Origin: Bacillota bacterium
GTDB taxonomy: Bacteria > Sysuimicrobiota > Sysuimicrobiia > Sysuimicrobiales > Segetimicrobiaceae
DNA: 64,000 nucleotides
Direction of reading: 5' to 3'
Assembly (NCBI GenBank): GCA_021324295.1
Contig: JAJPJJ010000126.1
Coordinates: 97,670 to 161,669, forward strand
The notes under the pieces are model-generated. The model did no database searches. It had not been told where the DNA came from and saw only the letters and a list, made by a program, of their open reading frames with translations. Of the stretch, positions 9,852 to 20,900 are shown one piece after another. Each line of letters opens with the position of its first letter. The first letter of the stretch is position 1. Both the position numbers and the translations under genes were made by a program.

Positions 9852-12151
9852 CCGCCGCGCTGTGCAAGCGCGCGCAGGACGACCTCGGGGGTCATCGGCA
9901 GTTGCGTCGGGCGCGCGCCGCTCGCGGCCGCGATCCCGCTGGCGACGGCCGCTGCGACCGGGACCACCGGCGGCTCGCCCACGCCCTTGGCGCCGTACGG
10001 ACCTCGCTCCGACGGCACCTCGACGAGCGTCACGCGAATCGGCGGCACGTCCCGGGGCCGGGGGACGGCGTAGTCGAGGAAGCTGCCGGTGACGAGCGTC
10101 CCCGCTTCGTCGAACTCCATCCGCTCCAGCAGCGCCCAACCGATACCCTGCGCGACGCCGCCGTGGATCTGTGCGCGCACTGCCGCGGGGTTGATCGCCC
10201 GCCCGACGTCCTGCGCGACTGCGTACTCACACACCTGCACGTGGCCCGACTCGCGATCGACCCGCACCCGCGCCGCGTGCGCCCCGAACGCGGGGGCGCG
10301 CTGGGTGATCGCATCCGATGCCACCCCGAAGACCGGGGGCCAGCCCGCCCCGAAGCCCGAGGTGAGGCGGGCGAGCTCGGAGACGGCCACGGCGCGGACC
10401 GGCGCACCCCTGACCTGCACCTTTCCGTCCACGATCTCCAGATCCGCCTGCGCCGCCTCGAGCCGGGACGCGGCGATGGCCAGGAGCTGGCGGCGCGCGT
10501 CCTCTGCGGCCCGCTGCACCGCGGCGCCGACGGTGTAGGTGATCTTGCTGCCCCCGGACATCCCGGCGGCCGGCGCGCTGTCGCTGTCCACGCCGGCGAT
10601 CTGCACGCGGTCGACGGGCATGCCCATCGCCTCGGCGGCGATCTGCGCGAGGCCGGTAGCCGTCCCGCTGATGTCCACGGAGCCGACGAGGATCTGCACG
10701 GTCCCGTCGGTGTTCAGCCGGACGCACGCGCTCGCGGGCTCGAGGCCGCCGAGCCAGCCCCCGACGGCCACCCCGACGCCCTCCAGCGTCGTGTCGCGGC
10801 CTCCGCGGGCGGACGCGGCACCGACCCGGCGCGCGAGCGGGTCCTCGCGCAGGGCGAGCAGCGCCTCGCGGAGGCCGATGCGGGGCCACGGCTCGCCGGT
10901 CGGCATCGGGTCGCCTCCCTGGCACACGTTGCGGAGGCGAAACTCGATCGGGTCCAGGTCGAGTGCCCGGCTCAACTCGTCCACGATCGACTCCACCGCG
11001 AACGTCGCCTGGGGCGCGCCGGGCGCCCGGTATGCGCCGATCGGCGGCTTATGGGTCAGGACCTCCCGCCCGCGGACATCGAGGTGCGGGATGCGATAGG
11101 CGCCGCTGAGCAGCAGGGCGGCGATGTTGACGGGCGCCCCGGGAAGGGCGCCGGCATCGAACAAGAGCCGCGCCCGCAGCGCGGTCAGCGTCCCATCGCG
11201 GCGCGCGCCCATCGTCACCTCGATCGTCGATCGCGGAGCCGGCGTCCCGGTCCGGAACTCGTCGGCGCGCGTGAGGACGATCCGCACGGGGCGCCGCAGC
11301 GCCCTCGCGGCCGCGGCCGCGAGGGGCTCCAGCAGCAGGATCTTCGCCCCGAACCCCCCGCCGACGGTCATCGGGACGACGCGGACGGAGGACTCCGGCA
11401 GCCCGAGGACGGCCGCGACGTGCTCGCGGACGTAGAACAGCCCCTGGGTGGAGGTCCACAGGGTCACCCGGCGCCGCGCGGGGTCGTACTCCGCGATCGT
11501 GGCGTGGGGCTCGATGTAGGCCTGGTGCACGATCGACGTGTGGAACCGCCGGCTGACGACGACCGCCGCGTCCCGGAGCCCCCGCTCGACGTCGCCGCGG
11601 ACGAACCGCACGCGGCTCGCGACGTTGCTCGGACCGGGCTCCTCGGGCTCCTCTGCGGTGGCGAGCGCCGCGTGAAGCTGCGCCTCGGCGCTCCTGCCCG
11701 ACAGGTGCGGCTGCACCGGCGGCGCGGCCGGATCTTCTGCGTCCTCCGGGTCCACGAGGGCCGGCAGCGGCTCGTACTCGCAGGCAGCCGCGAGCCTGTC
11801 CAGGCCGTCCTGCGCCGCGGCCTCGGACTCGGCCACGACGAGCGCGACCGGCTCGCCGGCGAAGCGCACCTCGCCGCGGGCCAGCAGCGCGCGCCCTCGC
11901 TGCGCGGGCACCGCATCCCCCGGAGGGAGGTCCTCGGCGGTCAGCACGGCGACCACCCCGGGGCACGCGAGCGCCGCCGCCTTCGGCACGCGCCGGAGGC
12001 GCGCGTGCGCGTGGGGGCTCAGCAGGATACGCCCGTGCAGCAGCCCGCGCATCTCGAGGTCTGCGGCGAACTGCGCGCGCCCGGTGACCTTCTCCTCGCC
12101 GTCGACGCGGCGCAGCGAGCGTCCGATCGCAGAATTCCCCATCCCAGGCAC
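9848..12151 (-). CDS. Xanthine dehydrogenase / aldehyde oxidase family, molybdopterin-binding subunit
   Basis: 767 aa; IGRSLRRVDGEEKVTGRAQFAADLEMRGLLHGRILLSPHAHARL; GGGFGAK motif. Confidence 0.93.
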   Translation of the reverse strand: MPGMGNSAIGRSLRRVDGEEKVTGRAQFAADLEMRGLLHGRILLSPHAHARLRRVPKAAALACPGVVAVLTAEDLPPGDAVPAQRGRALLARGEVRFAGEPVALVVAESEAAAQDGLDRLAAACEYEPLPALVDPEDAEDPAAPPVQPHLSGRSAEAQLHAALATAEEPEEPGPSNVASRVRFVRGDVERGLRDAAVVVSRRFHTSIVHQAYIEPHATIAEYDPARRRVTLWTSTQGLFYVREHVAAVLGLPESSVRVVPMTVGGGFGAKILLLEPLAAAAARALRRPVRIVLTRADEFRTGTPAPRSTIEVTMGARRDGTLTALRARLLFDAGALPGAPVNIAALLLSGAYRIPHLDVRGREVLTHKPPIGAYRAPGAPQATFAVESIVDELSRALDLDPIEFRLRNVCQGGDPMPTGEPWPRIGLREALLALREDPLARRVGAASARGGRDTTLEGVGVAVGGWLGGLEPASACVRLNTDGTVQILVGSVDISGTATGLAQIAAEAMGMPVDRVQIAGVDSDSAPAAGMSGGSKITYTVGAAVQRAAEDARRQLLAIAASRLEAAQADLEIVDGKVQVRGAPVRAVAVSELARLTSGFGAGWPPVFGVASDAITQRAPAFGAHAARVRVDRESGHVQVCEYAVAQDVGRAINPAAVRAQIHGGVAQGIGWALLERMEFDEAGTLVTGSFLDYAVPRPRDVPPIRVTLVEVPSERGPYGAKGVGEPPVVPVAAAVASGIAAASGARPTQLPMTPEVVLRALAQRGG

Positions 12152-12457
12152 CTCGCAACCGTCACAGGTGTCGCGACGCGGCCAAACGCCTTCGGAGCTG
12201 GCGTGAACCGTCTCGGTCCAGGGGGGCCGGCTTTTGGATCCGGCCTCCGGGCCTTCTTCCGGGAGACTGTCTCCGGCTATGCTCCTACGGCTTCCAGCCG
12301 CGCCGGGACCGATCCTGCAGCCCGCTGGCAGGACCGGCCGTCGTCAACGCGAAGGGTAGCATGGCCTGGATCCGGGGCGCGGCCGCTCCACGCCGCAGCG
12401 CCGCCTCTGCTCCCCCGGCTGCGATGGCCCCAGACGATCCGGACGGGAGCCACCGTC

Positions 12458-13402
12458 GTGCCTATCCGTCGGCTCGCGCAGCGCCTTCTGCGGGGTGTCG
12501 TCGTCCTCGCCGTGCTGGCCCTCGCCGCCCTGCCGCGGCCTGCCCCCGGCCCACCGGCCGCGCAGCGCACGGCGCCCTCCGGCGCCCGGCCCGCGTCCGG
12601 GGAGCGGGCCCTGCCGAACCCTGCCGTGCCGCCGGGGGATGTCCGGTTCCTCGTGGTCGGCCTAACCCAAGACCGGCACCGCACCGACACGATCATGGTG
12701 GTGCAGTGGGACGATGCGCGGCGCGCCGCGCGGATCCTCGGCGTCCCGCGCGACATCGGGGTGACGCTCGCGGGGATCGGGACCACGAAGATCGTCCACG
12801 CGTACGCCACCGGCGGCATCGGCCGTGCCCGTGCCGCGGTCGTCAAGCTGCTGGGCATCCCGATCGCGCACTACGTCGTCTTCAGCCTTCCGGCGATGCG
12901 GCACCTCGTCGACCTCATCGGCGGCGTGCCGATCGCGGTCGAGGAGCGGATGGTCTACACGGACCGCCAGCAGGGGCTGATCATCAACCTGAGCCCCGGA
13001 CCGCAGGTCCTGGACGGCGCGCGGGCCGAACAGTACCTGCGGTTCCGCAACGACCCGGAGGGCGACATCGGCCGCATCCGGCGGCAGCAACACTTCCTCC
13101 GCGCGGCCCTCGCCGCGGTGCGCCGCCCCGGGGTGTGGATTCGCCTCCCGCAGATCGTCGAGACGGCGCGGGGCGAGGTGGAGACCGACCTGACGGGCTC
13201 ACAGATCCTGGGGTGGGCCCGGCGGGTTCAGGGTCTCGCCCCGGAGTCGATCTCCGCGTACACGATCGAGGGGCGGCCCCTCGTGCGGTGGGACGCCCTC
13301 GCGCGGATGAGGCTGGACTTCTGGCAGCCGGATCCGGACGACCTGCGCGCAAAGGTGCGGTGGTTGCTCAGCGGCACCGTCCCGCCGGTCACCAAGCCGT
13401 AG
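12458..13402 (+). CDS. LytR-CpsA-Psr (LCP) family protein
   Basis: GTG start; DTIMVVQWDDARRAARILGVPRDIGVTL and LIINLSPGPQVLDGARAEQYLRFRNDPEGDIGRIRRQQ are LCP hallmarks. Confidence 0.92.
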   Translation: MPIRRLAQRLLRGVVVLAVLALAALPRPAPGPPAAQRTAPSGARPASGERALPNPAVPPGDVRFLVVGLTQDRHRTDTIMVVQWDDARRAARILGVPRDIGVTLAGIGTTKIVHAYATGGIGRARAAVVKLLGIPIAHYVVFSLPAMRHLVDLIGGVPIAVEERMVYTDRQQGLIINLSPGPQVLDGARAEQYLRFRNDPEGDIGRIRRQQHFLRAALAAVRRPGVWIRLPQIVETARGEVETDLTGSQILGWARRVQGLAPESISAYTIEGRPLVRWDALARMRLDFWQPDPDDLRAKVRWLLSGTVPPVTKP

Positions 13403-13449
13403 CCCGGCGCGATGCGGCGGTCGACCAGGCGCGGGCCTCGTCCCGGGTG

Positions 13450-13626
13450 CTACTCGGCTGCCTTCGGCTCGACGGCCGGCGTGAGGGGCGCGCCCTCGCT
13501 CATCGGCCCGGTCCCGGCTTGCTGCTCGGCCTTCCGCGCGTGCTTCCGGGCGAGCTTCGCCTCCCGCTTGGCTTTCCGCCTGAGCTCCCTCGCCCGCTTT
13601 GCAGCGTTATAGTTGGGGCGGGCCAT
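13450..13626 (-). CDS. Small basic conserved protein (58 aa, MARPNY... type)
   Basis: Below the length cut of the ORF track: MARPNYNAAKRARELRRKAKREAKLARKHARKAEQQAGTGPMSEGAPLTPAVEPKAAE*. Confidence 0.75.
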   Translation of the reverse strand: MARPNYNAAKRARELRRKAKREAKLARKHARKAEQQAGTGPMSEGAPLTPAVEPKAAE

Positions 13627-13800
13627 CGGTCACGCTCCCTTCATGGTCTGCTGCGCGTTGCTTCCATTAAAGCACCTCGCGACCGCCGTGGCCATACCGC
13701 AATGGGGCCACCCGCGGCGATTCGCGTCGCCGGAGCCGGCTCTGCCGGGGTCCCCGCCGGCGCGTTACCCCACCGATCTGCTGGCGTGGGGACGGGTGGG

Positions 13801-14223
13801 CTACGTCGGGTTCTCGTCCGACTCCGGCGTCCGGGTCCACTGCGACCCCGGCTCCGCGGGCGATAGCTCGACCGCCAGCGCGTTCCAGGACGCGGCGAGA
13901 TCTGCGCCGTCCCGGAACGATTGGACGGAGATGCTCCCGTCGGAGTTTCGCGTGACGATCACGCCGGCCGCCGACTCGAGTTGCGCCCAGGCCTCGTCAT
14001 CGATCTCGTCCGGCCGCACGTCCACCGTGTCGGAGTGGACGAGGTCGCGTGCGCGATCGGCGATGTCCCGGCCGTCCCTCAGCAGCGCGGCCCACAGCTC
14101 ATCGGCTACCTCCCCGAGCTCCTCGTCGGCGCCATCCTGCGCGAGGCTATAGATCAGCGTCGCGAGCGGGAGGGGAAGTGGCCGGGCATCGGGATTGACA
14201 AACCTGCTCGCCGCCATCGGCAT
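13801..14223 (-). CDS. Hypothetical protein (140 aa)
   Basis: MPMAASRFVNPDARPLPLPLATLIYSLAQDGADEELGEVADELWAALL...; acidic C-terminal region with coding-like composition. Confidence 0.65.
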   Translation of the reverse strand: MPMAASRFVNPDARPLPLPLATLIYSLAQDGADEELGEVADELWAALLRDGRDIADRARDLVHSDTVDVRPDEIDDEAWAQLESAAGVIVTRNSDGSISVQSFRDGADLAASWNALAVELSPAEPGSQWTRTPESDENPT

Positions 14224-14294
14224 CCCTCCTTGCCCGTCTACGGCAGCGTCTTCGGCCCGGCGACGGATGCGGCGCCGGGTCTGGCCCCGGGCAC

Positions 14295-15320
14295 TCACGC
14301 GGGCCGGTCGCGGCCGGCGCGCGAGGAGAGCCGCTGCACCGACGCCGCGGCCAGCCCCGCCGCCCCCACGCCCAGCGCGATCCATCCGCGGCGCGTCGCG
14401 GCCCACCACTGGGCGTCCCCCGGGCGCGCGCGGTCGTCGAAGTCGCCATGGGCCCCGCGGTCGCCGGGCAGGGGCTCCCACAGGTTGTCCGGGCGGTTGG
14501 GGTCGACCGGCCCGTCGGTCTGCTGGGCATCGTAGCCCCTCCGGGCCAGGTACCGGTCGAGGAGGCCCGGGACGATCTTGTTCGCGAGGAGGATCACCGC
14601 GGTCGGAAGGCCGACGTACACCTCCCGGCACTCGTGGCGCGTGGCCCAGACGATCGCCTCCGCGGCAAGTTCCGGCTGGTAGATCGGGGGCACCGGCTGC
14701 GGCTGCCGGGGCAGCCGGGTCCTGACCCATCCGAACTGCGGCGTGTTGAGGGCCGGCAGCTGGACCATCGTCACGCGGATCCTGCTGCCGTCGTGCAGCA
14801 GCTCGCAGCGCAGCGACTCGGTGAACCCCTGGATCGCGTGCTTGGCGCCGCAGTACGCTGCCTGGAGCGGGATGCCGCGGTAGGCGAGCGCGGATCCGAC
14901 CTGCACGATCGTCCCGTGATCGCGCGGGAGCATCCGGCGGAGCGCCGCGAGCGTCCCGTGCACCGTGCCGAGGTAGGTGACCTCGGTCACCCGCCGGAAC
15001 TCCTCGGGGGTTGCCTCCTTGACGGGCGAGAACACCGAGGTCATAGCGTTGTTCACCCACACGTCGATCGGCCCGAGCGACTCCTCCACGGCCGCGGCCG
15101 CTTCCTCCACCTGCTCGGGGTCGGCCACATCGGTCGGCACGATGAGGGCCCTGCCGCCTTCGCCCTCCACCTCGCGCTGCGCCCCCTCGAGGCCGTCCCG
15201 CCCACGGGCCAGCAGGCCGATATGGGCACCCCGGCGCGCGAACGCCCGGACGGTCGCCCGGCCCACGCCCGCCGATGCTCCTGTGATCACGACCACCTGA
15301 GGGCTCTGGCTGCGGCTCAT
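14295..15320 (-). CDS. SDR family oxidoreductase with C-terminal extension
   Basis: VVITGASAGVGRATVRAFARRG; active site YRGIPLQAAYCGAKHA; NNAMT. Confidence 0.92.
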   Translation of the reverse strand: MSRSQSPQVVVITGASAGVGRATVRAFARRGAHIGLLARGRDGLEGAQREVEGEGGRALIVPTDVADPEQVEEAAAAVEESLGPIDVWVNNAMTSVFSPVKEATPEEFRRVTEVTYLGTVHGTLAALRRMLPRDHGTIVQVGSALAYRGIPLQAAYCGAKHAIQGFTESLRCELLHDGSRIRVTMVQLPALNTPQFGWVRTRLPRQPQPVPPIYQPELAAEAIVWATRHECREVYVGLPTAVILLANKIVPGLLDRYLARRGYDAQQTDGPVDPNRPDNLWEPLPGDRGAHGDFDDRARPGDAQWWAATRRGWIALGVGAAGLAAASVQRLSSRAGRDRPA

Positions 15321-15530
15321 CGACACGGCTCCTGTCAGGCTCGGCGCATCCGTGGAAGACGCCGGCGGCGGCCCGGCGCGGTGCACGGGAACGGAGTCTG
15401 GCTTCCCTGACAAGGGTCTCCCACAGCGCCCGGCGCGCCAAACCCGATTCCTGGCTCGCCCGGGGCGGGCCGCCGCGTTTCGGAGCGGCCCCGCGCGGGT
15501 AGACACAGTAGTACGAGGTGGAGGGCCCCG

Positions 15531-15971
15531 ATGCAGTTCCAGCGGTTCGGCACCCACTACGTCATCAAGCTGGACCCCGGCGAAGAGGTGATGGCGAGCC
15601 TGCGGAGCTTCGCTCTGCACGAGGACATCCGTGGAGCGTACTTCCTCGCCATCGGCGCGCTCAGCCGCGTGCGCCTGCGCTACTTCGACGTGGCACAGAA
15701 GCGGTACCTCGATCGCGAGCTCGACGAGCAGGTCGAGGTCGTGAGCCTCCTCGGCAGCATCGCCCGGGACGGGGGCGGCCAGCCGGTCCTCCACGTGCAC
15801 GTCTCGGTCAGCGATGCGCAGACGCGCGCGCACAACGGGCACCTGAGCGAGGCGGTGGTGCGGCCGACGCTGGAGGTGTTCCTGACGAAGCTCGACGGCG
15901 AGATCCGGCGCGAGCGGGACCCCGAGACGGGGCTCGAGCTGCTCGCGCTGCCGCAGGCGCTGCCACGCTAG
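15531..15971 (+). CDS. PPC/DUF296 domain-containing protein
   Basis: MQFQRFGTHYVIKLDPGEEVMASLRSFALHEDIRGAYFLAIGAL...PVLHVHVSVSDA...GHL, AT-hook-associated PPC fold. Confidence 0.9.
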   Translation: MQFQRFGTHYVIKLDPGEEVMASLRSFALHEDIRGAYFLAIGALSRVRLRYFDVAQKRYLDRELDEQVEVVSLLGSIARDGGGQPVLHVHVSVSDAQTRAHNGHLSEAVVRPTLEVFLTKLDGEIRRERDPETGLELLALPQALPR

Positions 15972-16158
15972 CGGCGTCGGTCAGGGAGGGCCACGCGGGG
16001 TCTGCGCGTCGCTTCCTATCGGAGGAACGGAGTCGAACGCGCGCTCGGGGCAGACCCCCGCGGGCCCCTCGCCGGACCGACGAGGGACCGCGCCGGCACG
16101 CCGAACCGGGTGCGCATGATCCCGCAGCTCGGCCCGATCGGCCGGGAGGAGGACGCTC

Positions 16159-17916
16159 ATGACGGTGACCGCGGCGGATGTGCTCATCGAGACGATCCAC
16201 GACTGGGGCGTCGACGTCGTGTTCGGCCTTCCGGGCGACGGCATCAACGGCATCATGGAAGCGCTCCGCAAGCGGCGGGACACGGTCCGGTTCGTCCACG
16301 TGCGGCACGAAGAGGGAGCCGCGTTCATGGCGTGCGGGTACGCCAAGGTCACCGGCAAGCTGGGCTGCTGCCTCGGCACCTCGGGCCCCGGAGGCATCCA
16401 CCTGCTCAACGGCCTCTACGACGCCAAGATGGACGGGCAGCCCGTCCTGGCGCTCACAGGGATGCCGTACCATGATCTGATCTCGACGTACACGCAGCAG
16501 GACGTCGAGCTGGACAAGCTGTTCATGGACGCCTGCGTCTACAACGCCCGCGTGATGGGGCCGAGCCACGTGGAGAACGTCGCCGGGCTCGCCTGCCGCA
16601 CCGCGCTCGCGTATCGCGGGCCGGCGCACGTGTCGATGCCGGTCGATATCCAGGAGCACGAAGTGCGGCTCACGGGCGACCGGTCCCGGCGCAACATCCC
16701 GCACCACGCGTCGCTGACGTACGCGCACGGCGCCCCCCTGCCGTCGGAGGAGGACCTCCGCCGCGCGGCCGACGTGCTGAACGCCGGCACGCGCGTGGCG
16801 ATCCTCGCCGGCCAGGGCGCGATCCACGCCACCGAGGAGCTGGAGCAGGTGGCGGATCGCCTCGCCGCCCCGATCGTCAAAGCCCTGCTCGGCAAGGCGG
16901 CCGTGCCGGACGACAGCCCGTACAGCGTCGGCACGATCGGCCTCCTCGGCACGCGGCCGGCTCAGGAAGCGCTGGAGGATTGCGACACCCTGCTGATGGT
17001 CGGCACGTCGTTTCCCTACATCGAGTTTCTGCCCAAGCCGGGCCAGGCGCGCGGGGTGCAGATCGACGTGAACCCCACGCGCATCGGCCTGCGCTATCCG
17101 GTGGACGTCGGCCTCGTCGGCGACAGCCGCCAGGCGCTCCGTGCGCTCGTCCCACTGCTCCAGCGCAAGGACGACCGGCGGTTCCTGGAGCGCGCCCAGA
17201 AGGGCATGCGCGAGTGGTGGGGGATGATCGAAGAGAGCGGCACGCGGCGGGACAAGCCGATGAAGCCGCAGGTCGTGGCCTGGGAGCTCGGCAAGCGGCT
17301 CCGCAACGACGCGATCGTGATCTCCGACAGCGGCACGATCGCGACGTGGTTCGCGCGGCAGATCCCGGCCAAGCGGGGGCAGTATCACACCCTGTCCGGC
17401 ACGCTGGCGACGATGGCGAACGGCCTGTCCTACGGCGTCGGCGCCCAGATCGCGCACCCCGACCGGCAGGTCGTCGTCTTCCAGGGCGACGGCGGGTTTA
17501 CGATGCTCATGGGCGAGTTCGCCACGGCCGTCAAGTACAAGCTTCCCGTCAAGGTCATCATCGTCAAGAACAACACGCTCGGGCAGATCAAGTGGGAGCA
17601 GATGGTCTTTCTCGGCAATCCCGAGTACGGGGTCGACCTCAACCCGATCGACTTCGCCGCCTTCGCCCGGGCCTGTGGCGGCACGGGGTTCACGGTCGAG
17701 GACCCCGCGGACTGCGGGCGGATCCTCGATCAGGCGCTCGCCACGGAAGGACCGGTCATCGTGGAGGCCGTGGTCGATCCGTTCGAGCCGCCGCTGCCCC
17801 CCAAGGTCACGCGGGACCAGGCGCTGAAGTTCGCGAAGTCGCTGGCGCGCGGGGAGCCGAACCGGGAGAAGATCGCGCTCACGGCGCTCTCGGACACGGT
17901 CCGGCAGCTCGTGTAG
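16159..17916 (+). CDS. Thiamine-pyrophosphate-dependent enzyme (pyruvate oxidase / acetolactate synthase-like)
   Basis: VFGLPGDGINGIMEAL...RHEEGAAFMACGYAK; TPP motif VVFQGDGGFTMLMGEFATAVKYKLPVKVIIVKNN. Confidence 0.95.
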   Translation: MTVTAADVLIETIHDWGVDVVFGLPGDGINGIMEALRKRRDTVRFVHVRHEEGAAFMACGYAKVTGKLGCCLGTSGPGGIHLLNGLYDAKMDGQPVLALTGMPYHDLISTYTQQDVELDKLFMDACVYNARVMGPSHVENVAGLACRTALAYRGPAHVSMPVDIQEHEVRLTGDRSRRNIPHHASLTYAHGAPLPSEEDLRRAADVLNAGTRVAILAGQGAIHATEELEQVADRLAAPIVKALLGKAAVPDDSPYSVGTIGLLGTRPAQEALEDCDTLLMVGTSFPYIEFLPKPGQARGVQIDVNPTRIGLRYPVDVGLVGDSRQALRALVPLLQRKDDRRFLERAQKGMREWWGMIEESGTRRDKPMKPQVVAWELGKRLRNDAIVISDSGTIATWFARQIPAKRGQYHTLSGTLATMANGLSYGVGAQIAHPDRQVVVFQGDGGFTMLMGEFATAVKYKLPVKVIIVKNNTLGQIKWEQMVFLGNPEYGVDLNPIDFAAFARACGGTGFTVEDPADCGRILDQALATEGPVIVEAVVDPFEPPLPPKVTRDQALKFAKSLARGEPNREKIALTALSDTVRQLV

Positions 17917-17931
17917 GAGCCCGGGCCGCCC

Positions 17932-20900
17932 TCACCGCGCCTCCCGGCGGCGGGCGCTCGTCCACGCCGCGGCGGCGCCGGCGGCCGCCAGCCCGGCGCC
18001 GATCGCCACAAGCCACGCCGCCGGGAGGCGCGCCGCGGGGGCGCCCGCCGGCGCCACGTAGCCTGCCTCGGGATACCCACCCCGTGGTCCGGCCGGCCCC
18101 TCGCGCATCGCCATCTGGATCACCTGCGCAAGGTGGAGGGCCCGCCGCTGCGTCGCCTGGGCGATCTGCTCCTGGCAGCTGAACCCGTTCGCGACGATCA
18201 GCGCATCCGGGGCCGCCCGCCGGACCGCGGGCAGCAGGCGCCGCTCCCCGCACCGCATCGACACATCGTAGTGCGACTTCTCGAAACCGAACCCGCCGGC
18301 CATCCCGCAGCACCCCGAGTCGAGCACCTCGACGTCGAGCCCCATCGCGCCGAGCACCTGCCTGTCGCTGTCCATCTTCATCAGCGCCTGCTGGTGGCAG
18401 TGTCCGTGCACGATCGCCGTCCGGCGCAAGGCCGGCGGCCGGTAGCCCGGCATCCGCCGGGCGAGGAGTTCGCTCAGCAGGTACGTCTGCCGGCTCAGAC
18501 GCCTGGCGTCCTCGTCGAACGGAAAGAGGTTGACGAGCTCGTCCCGGAAGACCGCCACGCAACTGGGCTCCAGGCCGACGACGGGGGTCCCCTCGGCGAT
18601 CTCCGACCGCAGCGCCTCCATCGTCCGGGCGAGCAGCCCGCGGGCCAGCCCGAGCATCCCGTAGTCATAGAGCGGGCGGCCGCAGCACAGCGTCTGCCGC
18701 GGCACGATCACCCGGCAGCCGGCCGCCTCCAGCACCTCGACCGCGGCCTTCGCGACCTCGGGATGGAAGTAGTTGTTGAAGGTGTCCGGCCACAGGACCA
18801 CCGGGAGGCCGCCGTGATCGCGCGACGGGCGCCGGCGGAACCACTCGACGAAGGGCTCCGGCGCGAGCGCGGGGATGCGCCGCGCGGCCGCGATGCCCGC
18901 GAGCGCCTTGGCCGCGTCGGCGAGCCCCGGGGCCTGGGTGACGAAGTTCACGAGGGCCGGCACCCGGGCGGCCAGGGGCGCCCAGAACGGGATCAGGCCG
19001 AACGCGTACGCCGAGGCGGGCCGCAGGCGCCCCGCGTAGTAGTGGGCCAGGAACTCGGCCTTGTACGTGGCCATGTCGACGTGCACCGGGCACTCGCCCT
19101 TGCACCCCTTGCACGAGAGGCACAGGTCCAGGGCCTCCTTGACGTGCTCGTCCCGCCACCCGCCGGCCACCGGGGCGCCCTGGAGCATCTCGAACAGCAT
19201 GCGCGCACGCCCCCGTGTGGAGTGCATCTCCTCGCGCGTCGCCATGTAGCTCGGGCACATCGTGCCGCTGTCGGTCTTGCGGCAGTTGCCGACGCCGACG
19301 CAGCGGAGGGCGGCCCGGGCGAAGCTGCCCGCGTCCTCCGGGTAGGCGAAGTGGGTCATGGGCTGCGGGGGCCGGTAGCCCGTGCCGAGCCGGAGATTCT
19401 CGTCGATGCGGTACGGGTCCACGAGCTTGCCGGGGTTCATCTTGCCCCCGGGATCCCAGATTGCCTTGAACTCGCGGAACGCCTGGACGAGCTCCGGGCC
19501 GAACATCTTGGGCAGCAGCTCCGCGCGCGATTGCCCGTCGCCGTGTTCGCCGGACAGCGAGCCGCCGTGCCGGACGACCAGGTCGGCGGCGTCGTGCACG
19601 AACGCGCGGAACGCCGCGATACCATCGTGTGTGGCCAAGTCGAAGTCGATGCGCGTGTGGATGCACCCCTGACCAAAGTGCCCGTACAGCGCGCAGGCAT
19701 AGTGGTAGCGATCGAGCAGTCCGCGGAGGTCCCGCAGGTAGGCCCCCACCTTGTCGGGGGGGACGGCCGAGTCCTCCCACCCTTCCCACGTGTCCTTCGC
19801 GCCGGGCACGTGCGCCGTGGCGCCCAGTCCGGACTCCCGTACGAGCCAGACCGCGCGCTCCTCGTCGGGATCGTCGAAGAGCTTCATGCTCGGGGCGCCG
19901 GCCTGCCCCGTGAGCCGCTCCATCAGGCGCCGCGCGTGGCCGTCGGCCTCCTCGCGCGTATCGCCGCCGAACTCCACGAGAAGCCACCCGCCCCCGTCCG
20001 GCAGCAGCGTGATGTTCTCCGGGTGGATCCCGGTCTTCTTCATGTCCTCGACGAGCCGGTCGTCGAGGCCCTCCAGGCCGATCGGCTTGTGCTCCAGGAT
20101 CTCCGGCACGTGGTCCGCGGCGGTGTAGACGTCCGCGTACCCGAGCACCAGCAGCGAGCGCGCACGCGGCCAAGGGAGCAGGCGCAGCGTCGCCTCGAGG
20201 GTGATGGCGCAGGTGCCCTCCGAGCCGACGAGCGCCCGGGCGACGTGGAAGCCGTGTTCGGGCAGCAACTGGTCCAGGTTGTAGCCGGAGACCCGGCGCG
20301 GGATCCGGGGATAGCGGCGTCGGATCACGTCGGCGTACCGGTCCCGCAGGGCGCGGAGCCGGGCGTAGATCTCCCCGCGCCGGCCGCCCTCGCGAATGAT
20401 CCGCTGGAGCTCTTCCTCGCTGGTGGCGCCGACGCGCATCCGCGTGCCGTCGTACGTCAGGATCTCCAGCTCCTCGACGTTGTCGTCGGTCTTGCCGCCC
20501 ATCACCGAGTGCACGCCGCACGAGTTGTTGCCGATCATCCCGCCCAGCGTGCACTGGCGGTGGGTCGATGGGTCGGGGGCAAACGTGAGATGGTGCCGCC
20601 ACGCCTCGCGCCGGAGGTCGTCCAGGACCACGCCGGGCTGCACGCGCGCCCGCCGGCGGTCGGGGTCCAGCTCGAGGATACGGTGCAGGTACTTCGACAC
20701 GTCGAGCACAACGGCGACGTTGCAGCACTGTCCGGCGAGGCTGGTCCCCCCGCCGCGCGGCAGCACGGGCGCGCCGTGTCGCCGGCAGATCTCCACGGCC
20801 TGCGGGACGTCGTCGATGTCCCGCGGCACCACGACGCCGATCGGCACCTGGCGGTAGTTGGAGCCATCGGTCGCGTACAGCCCGCGGCTGCCGTCGTCGA

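Noticed and set aside
9740-13402. 1220-aa plus-strand ORF as one protein
   Set aside because: Only the C-terminal 314 aa (from GTG 12458) is LCP-like; the rest is antisense to the Mo-dehydrogenase and oxidase genes.
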